Assembly (NCBI GenBank): GCA_020025655.1
Contig: JAHHRR010000011.1
Span: 1-48,782, forward strand
DNA length: 48,782 nt
Source: Oscillospiraceae bacterium
GTDB lineage: Bacteria; Bacillota; Clostridia; Oscillospirales; Oscillospiraceae
Reading direction: 5' to 3'
Position 1 is the stretch's first letter, and every line of letters starts with the position of its first letter. This document shows, one piece after another, positions 40,650-48,782 of this stretch. The position numbers and the translations under genes were made by a program. The notes under the pieces were generated by a model. It had not been told where the DNA came from. It did not search any database and saw only the letters and a program-made list of their open reading frames with translations.

Positions 40650-42125
40650 ATGAAAGATTTGAAGTGGTTTGAGGAAATGGAGCAGCGCATCCCTCACGGT
40701 GAGGTTCGCACCCGTTTCGCACCTTCTCCCACAGGATATATGCACGTGGGTAACCTCCGCACCGCTCTCTACACCTATCTTATAGCCCGCCACAATCAGG
40801 GTAAGTTTATTCTCCGTATTGAGGATACTGACCAGGGCAGACTTGTGGAAGACGCTGTGGATGTTATATATAAGACTATGGCTCAGTGCCATCTGGAGCA
40901 CGATGAAGGCCCCGATGTTGGCGGCCCTGTTGCACCTTACATTCAGACCGAGCGCAGACCCTACTATAAAGAATATGCCGAGCTTTTGATGTCCAAGGGA
41001 CACGCCTACCGCTGCTTCTGCGAAAAGGCAGAGAGCGAAGAGGATTCCGGCGAATTCGACAGAGGCGACGATCCCTGCCGCTGCATGAGCATGGAGGAAA
41101 GCGACCGCAGAGCAGCTGCCGGTGAGGAATATGTTATCCGTCAGCTCATTCCCCACGAGGGAACCACCACCTTCCATGATGAGATTTTCGGCGATATCAC
41201 AGTTGATAATGACACTCTGGACGATCAGGTGCTTATTAAGCGTGACGGTCTGCCTACCTATAACTTTGCAAATGTTATTGACGATCATCTGATGGGCATT
41301 ACCCATGTTGTAAGAGGCAGCGAGTATCTGTCCTCCGCACCTAAGTATGACCTGCTTTACAAGGGCTTTGGCTGGGAGATTCCCAAGTATGTCCACTGCT
41401 CACCCGTTATGCGTGACGCTCATAACAAGATGTCCAAGCGCCACGGCGATCCCTCCTATGAGGATCTTATCGCTCAGGGCTATCTCACCGACGCAGTTAT
41501 TAACTACGTTGCACTTCTGGGATGGAGCCCCAGAGGCGAGCAGGAGATATTCACAATGCAGGAGCTCGTTGATATCTTTGACATTTCCGGCATTTCCAAG
41601 TCACCTGCAATATTCGATATTGAAAAACTCCGTTACTTCAACAGCGAATATATCCGTGCTATGAGCCCCGAAGACTTTGCAAAGGTTGCAGAACCCTTTA
41701 TAAGACAGACAGTAAAGAACGAAAAGTATGATGCAGCAGCAATAGCTTCTCTGCTCCAGCAGCGTACCGAGGTTCTCACCGAGATTCCCGAAAAGGTTGA
41801 TTTCTTTGATGAACTGCCTGAATATGATGTGGAGCTCTTTACACACAAAAAGTCCAAGTCCGACAGTGCTTCTTCTCTGGAAGTGCTTAAAAAGATGGTT
41901 CCCATCTTCGAAGCTCTCCCTCAGTGGGATGACGAGCAGCTTCTTGAGAGCATGAAGAAGCTTGCAGAGGATATGGAAGTCAAAAACGCAAAGGTTATGT
42001 GGCCTGTGCGTATTGCAGCAGCCGGAAAGGCAGTTACTCCCGGCGGCGCAGTTGAGATTTGCAGAATTCTCGGCCGTGAGGAAACTCTCCGCAGAATGAA
42101 TGTTGCAATCGAAAAGCTGTCATAA
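40650..42125 (+). CDS. gltX: Glutamate-tRNA ligase
   Basis: The protein has 491 residues. The class I HIGH-type motif is in APSPTGYMHVGNLRTALY (about residue 24-41), with KMSKRHG near 259 and a C-terminal anticodon-binding helical domain. It charges tRNA-Glu, and in many Firmicutes also tRNA-Gln. The ATG at 40650 follows AAGGAGG; an upstream ATG at 40632 overlaps that site. Length is typical. Its terminator reaches into the ribosome binding site of the next gene. Confidence 0.93.
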   Translation: MKDLKWFEEMEQRIPHGEVRTRFAPSPTGYMHVGNLRTALYTYLIARHNQGKFILRIEDTDQGRLVEDAVDVIYKTMAQCHLEHDEGPDVGGPVAPYIQTERRPYYKEYAELLMSKGHAYRCFCEKAESEEDSGEFDRGDDPCRCMSMEESDRRAAAGEEYVIRQLIPHEGTTTFHDEIFGDITVDNDTLDDQVLIKRDGLPTYNFANVIDDHLMGITHVVRGSEYLSSAPKYDLLYKGFGWEIPKYVHCSPVMRDAHNKMSKRHGDPSYEDLIAQGYLTDAVINYVALLGWSPRGEQEIFTMQELVDIFDISGISKSPAIFDIEKLRYFNSEYIRAMSPEDFAKVAEPFIRQTVKNEKYDAAAIASLLQQRTEVLTEIPEKVDFFDELPEYDVELFTHKKSKSDSASSLEVLKKMVPIFEALPQWDDEQLLESMKKLAEDMEVKNAKVMWPVRIAAAGKAVTPGGAVEICRILGREETLRRMNVAIEKLS

Positions 42126-42137
42126 ATTACTTGAATT

Positions 42138-42182
42138 AAAACACCTCTTTTGGGAAAAATATCTCAAAAGAGGTGTTTTCTT
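42138..42182 (+). terminator. gltX terminator that also covers the ypeB ribosome binding site
   Basis: AAAACACCTCTTTTG (42138-42152) and CAAAAGAGGTGTTTT (42165-42179) form a perfect 15-bp stem with a 12-base loop and TTTTCTT after it. The 3' arm contains GAGGTG (42170-42175), seven bases before the ypeB ATG. Confidence 0.85.
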
Positions 42183-43466
42183 ATGTCTAAAAAAGCAAAG
42201 ATACTTTTATCAACATATATAGCTGCGGGACTGGCTGTTTTTTCACTCTGGATATGGCAGAGCAGGAAAAGCCTTGAAAATTACAGGATGCTTGCCGGAT
42301 ACAGCTACGGAAGAGCCTTTGAGGAAACGGTGAATTCGGTGGACGGACTCAGCGAAGCCCTTCAGAAAAGCCTGTATGCCACAGATTCCGGCATGAGCGG
42401 GAAGGTCTGCGCTGAGATTTATGCAAAATCGCTGGCTGCGGAAACTGCCATGTCCACGCTGCCCTTTTCCACTCAGGAGCTTGAACAGATTTCCGCATTC
42501 CTTAATATGACCGGAGATTACGCATATACGCTTAACTATAAAGCTGCGGAAGACGGGTTTAAGGATGAAGAACGGGAGATTCTCGGGGAAATGTCGGAGC
42601 TTGCTGCTGATTTTGCGGAGTATCTGCGGGAAATTCAGAGCGCTGTCAACTCCGGCGCAGTTTCCATGGACAGTCGGGAAAAGGATTTCCGGAATGTTGC
42701 AATAGAAAATGATACTGAAAAATTGAGCGCACGGCTTTTAAATTACGAAAAAGGCTTTAAGCCCATGCCGGAGCTTGTTTATGACGGAAAGTTCGGAAAA
42801 GCGGAGAAAAAACCGGCTTCCGGAAATATGAGTCAGGAGGAAATGGCGAAGGCTGCGGCTGATTTTGCAGGAGTGGAGCTGAGCGAGCTTAAAAAGGAAT
42901 ACGACTACGAGGGAACGTCGGGCAGAAGCTGTTTCAGCGCCGGAGATATGCATATCTGCGTCTGTCCGGGTGGAGTTGAGAGCATCTCAAACTCCAGACT
43001 TGTGGGCGATGTTAATATAAATAAGGAAGAAGCAGAGAAAAGAGCAGAGGATTTTCTTCAAAAGCACGGATATGAGAATCTGGAGCTGATGGAGAGCAGC
43101 ATTAACGGAGCGGTATGCAATATGCGCTTTTCCAAGAATGAAGGGGGAGCGGCCTGCCTTGATAACTGCGTGAGCATATCAATAGCAATGGATGACGGTT
43201 CACTTTATGATTTCAATGCCATGAAATTTACTCAGGGCGACAGCGAAGCGGAGTGGAAGATAAGCGAAGAGCAGGCGGCAGGCGCATTGCCGAAAAATCT
43301 GAAGCCGGCAGGCTCCAGAAAGGTAATACTGAAAAGCCCCGGCGGAAGAGATATGGCCTGCTTTGAATTTGCGTGTACGGATAAGAACGGAAACAGCGTA
43401 AAGGTATATGTGGATGCAGAGACAGGAAAACAGTTCGATATAGAAATAGAAGAACAGCTCAGGTGA
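42183..43466 (+). CDS. ypeB: YpeB-like spore germination protein
   Basis: The protein has 427 residues: N-terminal membrane/signal helix (about 5-24), a long helical domain, and PepSY-type repeats towards the C-terminus (about 225-425). The start YRMLAGYSYGRAFEETVNSVDGLSEALQKS is characteristic of YpeB. In Bacillus it is made in the forespore and is needed to localise and stabilise the cortex-lytic enzyme SleB, usually encoded directly upstream. Here the upstream gene is gltX and no sleB is present in the window. ATG at 42183 with GAGGTG seven bases upstream, inside a terminator stem. Confidence 0.85.
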   Translation: MSKKAKILLSTYIAAGLAVFSLWIWQSRKSLENYRMLAGYSYGRAFEETVNSVDGLSEALQKSLYATDSGMSGKVCAEIYAKSLAAETAMSTLPFSTQELEQISAFLNMTGDYAYTLNYKAAEDGFKDEEREILGEMSELAADFAEYLREIQSAVNSGAVSMDSREKDFRNVAIENDTEKLSARLLNYEKGFKPMPELVYDGKFGKAEKKPASGNMSQEEMAKAAADFAGVELSELKKEYDYEGTSGRSCFSAGDMHICVCPGGVESISNSRLVGDVNINKEEAEKRAEDFLQKHGYENLELMESSINGAVCNMRFSKNEGGAACLDNCVSISIAMDDGSLYDFNAMKFTQGDSEAEWKISEEQAAGALPKNLKPAGSRKVILKSPGGRDMACFEFACTDKNGNSVKVYVDAETGKQFDIEIEEQLR

Positions 43467-43525
43467 CGGCTTAATCTGATTGCGGCGCAGGAGAAAATTC
43501 CGTCACAAAAATAAAATACAGGAAT

Positions 43526-43571
43526 AAAAGCAGATACGGAAGTGGGTTTAAACTTCCTGTCTGCTTTTTTG
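43526..43571 (+). terminator. Terminator of ypeB
   Basis: AAGCAG...GGAAGT and ACTTCC...CTGCTT pair with a small internal mismatch, followed by TTTTTT. Confidence 0.75.
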
Positions 43572-43878
43572 CTGTAAAAATAATACTTTAGGCAAATTAA
43601 CCCGATTGCACAAATCGTACCAACATCGAATTAAAAAAGCCTAAAAAGCTTGTTTGACATTTAATTAACGCTTATATTATAATATAACTAAAGAAATAGG
43701 TGAAAAATATGCGATCTTTGACATTGTGTAGTAAATTTGTCAATGAAATGTCCGATTATAACTTGAAACAGATGACTATATGCGGTATCATAGAGTTGTC
43801 GCGAGTATTGGCATTTCTGTAAAAGAAAACCAAATTGAACTCACCGTTTTCAAAAAATATAACAGAGGGGGTGTGCCA
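43572..43878 (+). promoter_or_regulatory. Promoter and leader of the V-ATPase operon
   Basis: TTGACA (43654-43659) and TATAAT (43678-43683), 18 bases apart, form the likely promoter, leaving a leader of about 190 bases. Within it lie TTGACA...TGTCAA (about 43718-43743, arms six bases) and no convincing ORF. The rest of this gene-free stretch holds the ypeB terminator. Confidence 0.75.
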
Positions 43879-44193
43879 ATGTCATTTGAAGCGATTACGA
43901 GTATTGCCGATGCTGAAGCTAATGCTAAAGCGGCTGTTGCTGCTGCAGAACTTAAATCCAAGCAGATGCTCGCAGATGCTGAAACTGCAGGCAAAGCTGC
44001 GATAGAAGCAGCTGCGGTTAAAGCAGAGGAGGAGCTGACTGAACTTCGTCGTAAGGCTGATGAAAAAGCAAAGACCGATGCCGGAGGACTTTCCGGCGAG
44101 CTTGAAAACAAGAAAGCCGCTCTCCGCGCCAAAGCGGAAGCAAATCTGGAGAAAGCAGCAGCTCTCGTAGTGGAAAGGATAGTGAACAACTGA
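43879..44193 (+). CDS. V-type ATP synthase subunit H/G (peripheral stalk)
   Basis: The protein has 104 residues, almost entirely Ala/Glu/Lys-rich coiled coil, as expected for the small peripheral-stalk subunit that pairs with subunit E. ATG at 43879 follows GAGGGGGTG. It is the first gene of an operon in the same order as the Enterococcus hirae ntp cluster. The name differs between systems (NtpF, AhaH, AtpH). Assignment rests on composition, size and position. Confidence 0.8.
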   Translation: MSFEAITSIADAEANAKAAVAAAELKSKQMLADAETAGKAAIEAAAVKAEEELTELRRKADEKAKTDAGGLSGELENKKAALRAKAEANLEKAAALVVERIVNN

Positions 44194-44194
44194 C

Positions 44195-46195
44195 ATGGCC
44201 ATTTTAAAAATGAAGAAACTCCGGCTCATGGTTGTCCGCTCACGGAAGGACGAACTGCTCAAAGAGTTAGTACGCCATGGATGTGTGGAGTTCTCCGAAA
44301 TCGAGGATCAGATACAGGGTTCAGAAGTTGAAGGTGTTCTAAGCCGTGAAGATGCAAAGCTCATGGCCCTGAGAACACGCCAGAATGCTCTTACCCACGG
44401 TATCGAGACCCTCAACAAGTATGCTCCGGCCAAAACAAAGCTCCTGTCCGCAAAGCCTGAGGTTGAAAGCGACGAGCTTATATCTCAGAAAGGTATTGAT
44501 GCTGCTCTGAAAATTTCCGAGGCTATTACCGAAGCCGACGATAAAATCAAGCGCATCGCTGCCGAGGAAAGCCGCCAGCGTGGCATTATTGAGTCCTTAA
44601 AGCCCTGGCTTGAACTGGATATGCCTCTTGAAACAGAGGGTACTCAGAGAGCCAGCGTGATTATAGGCTCAGTGCCTGCCAAAGTTAACCTCAGTGACAT
44701 GGAAAGCGCATTGGGCGCAGTCACAGAGGAGGCAGAGCTTTTCACAGTCTCAAAGGACAAAGCCCAGAGCTATGTGCTTGTGGTCTGCGCCAAGGAAAGC
44801 CTTACGGAGATACAGGAATGCCTCCGTGGCTTCAGCTTCACTGCCGCAGCTTTCAGCGGTATGAAGGGTACAGCCAGAGAATGCACCTTGCAGGCTCAGG
44901 AAGCTCTCAAGGAGCTGGCTTCTGAGAAGGAATCCTGCGCAGAGCAGATAAGAGGCGAATCTGTACACAGAGAAGACCTTAAGCTTGCCTGCGACAGAAT
45001 GAGCACTTCTCTTGCAATTGCAGAGGCCGACGACAAGCTTTACGGTACCGAATCCGTCCTTATAATGGAAGGCTGGGTGCCGGAGGCAAATGAAAAAGAA
45101 GTCGCAGAGATATTCGATAAATTCGACTGCGCTTGGGAAACCAGAGACCCGGAGGAAGATGAATACCCCGAGGTTCCTGTAAAACTCAAAAACAACAAGG
45201 TGACCAATGCACTGAATATGGTCACAAATATGTACTCACTGCCCGCTTACGGCACAGTGGATGCAAACCCCCTGATGGCCCCGTTCTTTATCCTGTTCTA
45301 CGGATTGATGATGGCGGATATGGGCTACGGTATTCTTATGATAATTGCAGCTTTGGTTGCAATGGCTAAGATCAAGCCCCGTGAGGGTTCTCTGGCTTTC
45401 TGCCAGCTGCTCCTTTACGCAGGTATTTCTACATTCATTATGGGTGCCCTTACCGGCGGCCTTTTCGGCGATGCACCTTATCAGATCGTACATATGATTA
45501 ACCCCGACAGCACATGGGAAGGCCTGCCTGCCCTCTTCAGCCCCGTAAGTGATTCTCAGATGGTGCTGTATGGTGCTATGGTTCTGGGTGTTATCCACCT
45601 GAACTTCGGTATGATCATCTCCTTCGTTCAGAAGAAGAAACACGGCGATCTTATAGGCGGTCTGCTTGAAGAAGGCTCCCTCTGGGTCATTCTCGTAGGC
45701 GGCATCCTGCTTGGACTTAACGCACTGGGTGTTGTTGAATCCGCAGGCATTGCAATGGCCGGAAAAGTCGTTCTTATTGTTGGTGCTGTTCTTCTGCTTG
45801 TCGGCGCAGGCCGTGGCTCCAAGGGCATCTTCGGTAAAATCGGCGCTGCTTTCGGCTGCATCTATAATACCCTTACCGGCTGGTTCGGCGATATCCTGAG
45901 CTACTCCCGTATTATGGCCCTTATGCTGGCCGGCGGTGTTGTTGCACAGGTCTTTAACTCCATCGCTGTTATGCCTGTTCAGGGCTCAGGCGTGAATGTG
46001 CTGTCTGTCATCGCATTCCTGCTTATCTTCCTTATAGGACACGCCCTTAACTTCGGCCTTAACCTCTTGGGCTGCTTCGTGCATGACCTGAGACTTCAGT
46101 GCCTGGAGTTCTTCGGCAAGTTCTACACTGACGGCGGCAAGGCTTTCAAGCCTCTGGCTGTCAGAAGCACTTATGTCAGAGCCAAAGAGGACTGA
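44195..46195 (+). CDS. V-type ATP synthase subunit I
   Basis: The protein has 666 residues. The N-terminal half (about 1-340) is a soluble helical arm that starts ILKMKKLRLMVVRS; the C-terminal half has about seven or eight membrane helices, starting with PLMAPFFILFYGLMMADMGYG, a family signature. It is the stator that forms the ion half-channels next to the rotor ring. ATG lies one base after the preceding stop. Length is typical. Confidence 0.92.
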   Translation: MAILKMKKLRLMVVRSRKDELLKELVRHGCVEFSEIEDQIQGSEVEGVLSREDAKLMALRTRQNALTHGIETLNKYAPAKTKLLSAKPEVESDELISQKGIDAALKISEAITEADDKIKRIAAEESRQRGIIESLKPWLELDMPLETEGTQRASVIIGSVPAKVNLSDMESALGAVTEEAELFTVSKDKAQSYVLVVCAKESLTEIQECLRGFSFTAAAFSGMKGTARECTLQAQEALKELASEKESCAEQIRGESVHREDLKLACDRMSTSLAIAEADDKLYGTESVLIMEGWVPEANEKEVAEIFDKFDCAWETRDPEEDEYPEVPVKLKNNKVTNALNMVTNMYSLPAYGTVDANPLMAPFFILFYGLMMADMGYGILMIIAALVAMAKIKPREGSLAFCQLLLYAGISTFIMGALTGGLFGDAPYQIVHMINPDSTWEGLPALFSPVSDSQMVLYGAMVLGVIHLNFGMIISFVQKKKHGDLIGGLLEEGSLWVILVGGILLGLNALGVVESAGIAMAGKVVLIVGAVLLLVGAGRGSKGIFGKIGAAFGCIYNTLTGWFGDILSYSRIMALMLAGGVVAQVFNSIAVMPVQGSGVNVLSVIAFLLIFLIGHALNFGLNLLGCFVHDLRLQCLEFFGKFYTDGGKAFKPLAVRSTYVRAKED

Positions 46196-46249
46196 CATCT
46201 AAAAAGTAATTTATTAAACCTATATACACAAAATTAGGAGGAAATTATA

Positions 46250-46726
46250 ATGGAATTTCTGAACACTATCGGTGGTTACGCACTCGGCCTGCTGGGCGCA
46301 GGTCTGGCAGCAGTTCTTGCAGGTATCGGTTCTGCAAAAGGTACCGGTATCGCCGGTGAAGCCGGCGCAGGCATAGTATCCGAAGACCCCAGCAAGTTCG
46401 GTAAAGCAATGATCCTTCAGGTTATTCCTGGTACTCAGGGTCTGTACGGCTTCGTTATCTGGTTCCTGGCTTTCGGTAAGCTCAGCGCTCTCGGCGGTGC
46501 AGACATGACCGTTGCTCAGGGTCTGCAGGTTCTTTCTGCCTGCCTTCCTGTTGCTATCGGCGGTATGCTTTCCGGTATTGCACAGGGTAAGGTTGCAGCT
46601 GCATCCGTCAACATCCTTGCTAAGAAGCCTGACCACTGGTCCAAGGGTATGATCCTTTGTATCACTGTTGAGTTCTACGCAATCCTTGCTCTGCTGGCTT
46701 CCTTCATGATGCTCAACGCTATCTGA
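46250..46726 (+). CDS. V-type ATP synthase subunit K (rotor proteolipid)
   Basis: The protein has 158 residues and four membrane helices, the duplicated two-hairpin form. The ion-binding Glu is E141 in ITVEFYAIL; Thr-62, Gln-63 (PGTQGLYGF) and Gln-112 (GIAQGK) match the sodium-ligand positions of E. hirae NtpK (T64, Q65, Q110, E139). The first hairpin has no ion-binding carboxylate, as in NtpK. Sodium coupling is therefore predicted. GGAGG precedes ATG; codon bias suggests high expression, matching its multi-copy ring. Confidence 0.93.
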   Translation: MEFLNTIGGYALGLLGAGLAAVLAGIGSAKGTGIAGEAGAGIVSEDPSKFGKAMILQVIPGTQGLYGFVIWFLAFGKLSALGGADMTVAQGLQVLSACLPVAIGGMLSGIAQGKVAAASVNILAKKPDHWSKGMILCITVEFYAILALLASFMMLNAI

Positions 46727-46777
46727 TAGAGTAAGCTTTATTAAGAACATCAAAAATAACTTTTGACAGGAGATACT

Positions 46778-47362
46778 ATGAAAGGCACTGAAAAAATAAT
46801 CGCGCATATTAAGGCTGACGCTGAAACTCAGACCAACGCGATACTCGCTCAGGCCGAGCAGCAGTGCGCGAGTATCCGCGAGGATTACGATAAAAAAGCC
46901 AAGGATGTCTACGGTGAGAAAATACGCGTTGGCGTAAAGTCCTGCCAGGACAGAGTTGACAGCATGGAGCGTATCGCTCAGATGGAAGGCAAAAAGAGCA
47001 TCCTTGCTCTTAAGCAGGAAATGGTCTCCAAGGCCTTTGATCTGGCTTGTGAGAAAATCGTTTCTCTTCCCGAAGAGCAGTACATTGAGCTTCTGGTTAA
47101 GCTTGCATCCGATGCTTCCGTTACTCACGATGAGGAAGTTATCCTCAATGAGCGTGATAAGAAGGCAATCGGCGAAAAGCTTGTTGAGAAACTTAACGCA
47201 AAGCTTAACGGCAAGCTCCATGTCTCCGAAAGCTGCGGCGATTTCGCCGGCGGCCTGATCCTTCGCAGAGGCAGCATTGAAGTTAACTGCACGGTCGAGC
47301 TTCTGGTTGAGCTTTGCCGGAGCGAGATGTCTGCAAAGATTGCAGGCGTCCTGTTTGAATAA
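46778..47362 (+). CDS. V-type ATP synthase subunit E (peripheral stalk)
   Basis: The protein has 194 residues: an N-terminal coiled coil (about 1-85) and a globular C-terminal domain with the family-like end GGLILRRGSIEVNCTVELLVE. It forms the peripheral stalk together with the small Ala-rich subunit at the head of the operon. The ATG at 46778 follows ACAGGAG; an upstream TTG in frame lies at the ribosome binding site. Size and position match NtpE/AtpE. Confidence 0.88.
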   Translation: MKGTEKIIAHIKADAETQTNAILAQAEQQCASIREDYDKKAKDVYGEKIRVGVKSCQDRVDSMERIAQMEGKKSILALKQEMVSKAFDLACEKIVSLPEEQYIELLVKLASDASVTHDEEVILNERDKKAIGEKLVEKLNAKLNGKLHVSESCGDFAGGLILRRGSIEVNCTVELLVELCRSEMSAKIAGVLFE

Positions 47363-47397
47363 CAGCGCATATAATCCCGAGACAGGGAGGGAACAAA

Positions 47398-48390
47398 TTG
47401 TCTAATAAAAAAGAAGCTTATCTCTGCCTATCCGCCATGCTTCGTGCCAGAGAGCCGAAGCTCTTAAATAACGACCGTGCCGAGCGTATGCTGGATGCAT
47501 CCAGCTTTGAGGAGTGTGCAAAGCTCCTGACCGACTGCGGTTATGGCGATATGTCTCAGATGAGTGCAAAGGAAATCGAAGCCGAGCTTGCAGGGCACCG
47601 CAGAGACGTCTTTGCGGAAATGGATAATCTCTGCCCCGATGAGGAGCTGGTGGACGTATTCAGAATTAAATACGATTACCACAATGTTAAAGCTATCATC
47701 AAGGCCGAGGCCATGAACCTTGACGCAGAAAGGCTTTTGAGCGACTCCGGCAGAATTGCTCCGGAGCAGCTTTTAACAATCTATAACGAGGATCGCTGCA
47801 CAGAGCTTCCCAAAATGCTTGCAGAGGCAGTTGAAGAGGCAAAGAGCACTCTTGCCCGCACCTCCAACCCTCAGCTGGCAGATTTTGTTCTGGATAAGGC
47901 ATACTTTGCCGAATTGAGAGAAGAAGCAAAGCGACTTGGAAGCCGTTTCCTCGAGGGCTATGTTGCTGTCCTGATTGACAGCGCAAACCTCAAAAGCGCA
48001 GTAAGAACTCTCCGCATGGGTAAGCCTGCGGACTTCCTCGAAGCTGTTCTTATTCCCGGCGGCAATGTTGATGCCGACAGAATAAGCGCAGCAGGCGATG
48101 CTGAAAGCATTGCAGCACTCTTTGCCCACTCCGGCTTTGATAAAGCCGCAGGTCTTGGCGCAGAGGCTGCTGCCGGCGGAAATATGACCGAGTTTGAGCT
48201 TGCCTGCGACAACGCTGTGAACAGCTATCTGCGCGGCGCAAAGCTTGTATCCTACGGCCCTGAGGCAGTTCTTGCCTACATCGCCGCAGTGGAAGGCGAA
48301 ATTACCGCTGTCAGAATGATTCTCACGGGCAGACTTTCAGGCATTGCGCCTCAGGTCATCCGGGAAAGGCTGCGTGATCTTTATGCTTAA
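47398..48390 (+). CDS. V-type ATP synthase subunit C (central shaft socket)
   Basis: The protein has 330 residues and is mostly helical; it joins the rotor ring to the central shaft. Family-like pieces include the ECAKLLTDCGYGD block near residue 37 and VFRIKYDYHNVKAIIKAE (about 87-104), and a C-terminal AYIAAVEGEITAVRMILTGR. The start is TTG with GGGAGG about eight bases upstream; no better ATG exists nearby. It overlaps subunit F by eight bases. Confidence 0.9.
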   Translation: MSNKKEAYLCLSAMLRAREPKLLNNDRAERMLDASSFEECAKLLTDCGYGDMSQMSAKEIEAELAGHRRDVFAEMDNLCPDEELVDVFRIKYDYHNVKAIIKAEAMNLDAERLLSDSGRIAPEQLLTIYNEDRCTELPKMLAEAVEEAKSTLARTSNPQLADFVLDKAYFAELREEAKRLGSRFLEGYVAVLIDSANLKSAVRTLRMGKPADFLEAVLIPGGNVDADRISAAGDAESIAALFAHSGFDKAAGLGAEAAAGGNMTEFELACDNAVNSYLRGAKLVSYGPEAVLAYIAAVEGEITAVRMILTGRLSGIAPQVIRERLRDLYA

Positions 48391-48703
48391 AATTGCAGTA
48401 ATAGGCGGCAGAGAAACCGTCATGGGCTTTAAAGCCCTGGGCCTTGAGACCTATCCCGTTGTGGATGCCGATGAGGCTTCTCAGGTTCTGCGTACTCTTA
48501 CCCATGAGCATGATGATTATGCAATCATCTACATCGAGGAAAATATCGCAGCACAGCTCCAGCACGAGATAGATAAATTCAAGGACCACCCCACTCCGGC
48601 TATTATTCTTATACCCGGCAGAGAGGGTTCAATAGGACTGGGACAGTCAGCATTGAAGGCGGCTGTCGAGCGTGCAGTAGGCACGAATATACTGGGCGAC
48701 TGA
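48383..48703 (+). CDS. V-type ATP synthase subunit F (central shaft)
   Basis: The protein has 106 residues with a CheY-like fold: IAVIGGRETVMGFKALG at the N-terminus and AIIYIEENIA, typical of AtpF/NtpG. ATG at 48383 overlaps the subunit C stop (ATGCTTAA), so translation is coupled. An upstream in-frame start lies inside subunit C without a ribosome binding site. Confidence 0.92.
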   Translation: MLKIAVIGGRETVMGFKALGLETYPVVDADEASQVLRTLTHEHDDYAIIYIEENIAAQLQHEIDKFKDHPTPAIILIPGREGSIGLGQSALKAAVERAVGTNILGD

Positions 48704-48757
48704 GGAAATCCTTAAGCCCCCAGTTCCCCTTCAATTACAAAAAAGGAAGGTATGTAA

Positions 48758-48782
48758 ATGAGCGGAACTATTACCAAAGTAT
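48758..48782 (+). CDS. V-type ATP synthase subunit A (3' partial, first 8 codons)
   Basis: ATG at 48758 follows AAGGAAGG by six bases and reads MSGTITKV before the window ends. This matches the start of catalytic subunit A, the gene expected here after subunit F in this operon order. Confidence 0.75.

Noticed and set aside
40560..41396. 278-codon minus-strand frame over gltX
   Set aside because: Antisense to a conserved synthetase gene, no start signals.
46220..47221. Antisense frame of 333 codons over subunits K and E of the V-ATPase
   Set aside because: It runs opposite to two well-identified genes and their intergenic ribosome binding site; composition is that of a shadow frame.
1..48782. 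CRISPR arrays, insertion sequences, prophage, rRNA or tRNA genes
   Set aside because: No regularly spaced repeats, transposase or integrase frames, or tRNA-like cloverleafs were found by eye; a covariance search was not possible.

Overview
The window looks like chromosomal DNA from an anaerobic, spore-forming Clostridia member, most likely of the Oscillospirales (Ruminococcaceae/Oscillospiraceae). This is inferred from spoVT and ypeB (sporulation and germination), a V-type ATP synthase operon, a 2-hydroxyacyl-CoA dehydratase pair, L-cysteine desulfidase, an 8-iron ferredoxin, Shine-Dalgarno starts of the AGGAGG type and many intrinsic terminators. I see no rRNA, tRNA, CRISPR array, insertion sequence or prophage.

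Layout. 1-970: the basic tail of an unidentified protein and a DUF3267 membrane protease. 1143-7156: an RpiR regulator followed by a phosphonate-type ABC transporter (phnD, phnC, two phnE) and a cytosolic UshA-like 5'-nucleotidase, with no C-P lyase. 7567-11531: flavodoxin, a solitary SNF2 helicase and a sugar nucleotidyltransferase, all on the minus strand. 11870-20326: a complete minus-strand kdp potassium uptake locus, with kdpABC followed by kdpDE and preceded by kdpF and two further tiny membrane ORFs. 20528-21796: BrnQ. 21999-23952: SpoVT and L-cysteine desulfidase. 24295-28003: a TetR gene with a visible promoter and operator, two 2-hydroxyacyl-CoA dehydratase subunits and a 54-residue membrane protein. 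28069-29252: a promoter, a cobalamin riboswitch, a transcobalamin-like DUF4430 protein and an ECF S-component. 29295-31777: YitT, AbrB, TrmN6-type methyltransferase and ferredoxin. 32021-34660: a ClpC/ClpA-type ATPase lacking the usual M domain, convergent with a lone BlaI-type repressor. 35202-38312: RNase Y with a structured leader, a YfcE-like phosphodiesterase and three small unknown proteins. 38358-43466: TagO/WecA-type transferase, TrpS, GltX and YpeB. 43879-end: V-ATPase genes in the order H-I-K-E-C-F-A, running off the window.

The most interesting points are: (a) the transporter/cytosolic nucleotidase/RpiR unit, which looks like an uptake-and-hydrolysis route for an unknown phosphorylated compound; (b) three consecutive micro-proteins at the head of the kdp operon; (c) the riboswitch-controlled two-gene cobalamin capture and uptake unit; (d) a perfect 15-bp hairpin that is both the gltX terminator and the cover of the ypeB ribosome binding site; (e) the structured rny leader; and (f) an uncharacterised three-gene small-protein operon at 37.3-38.3 kb. 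Functions are assigned from remembered family motifs, without database searches.
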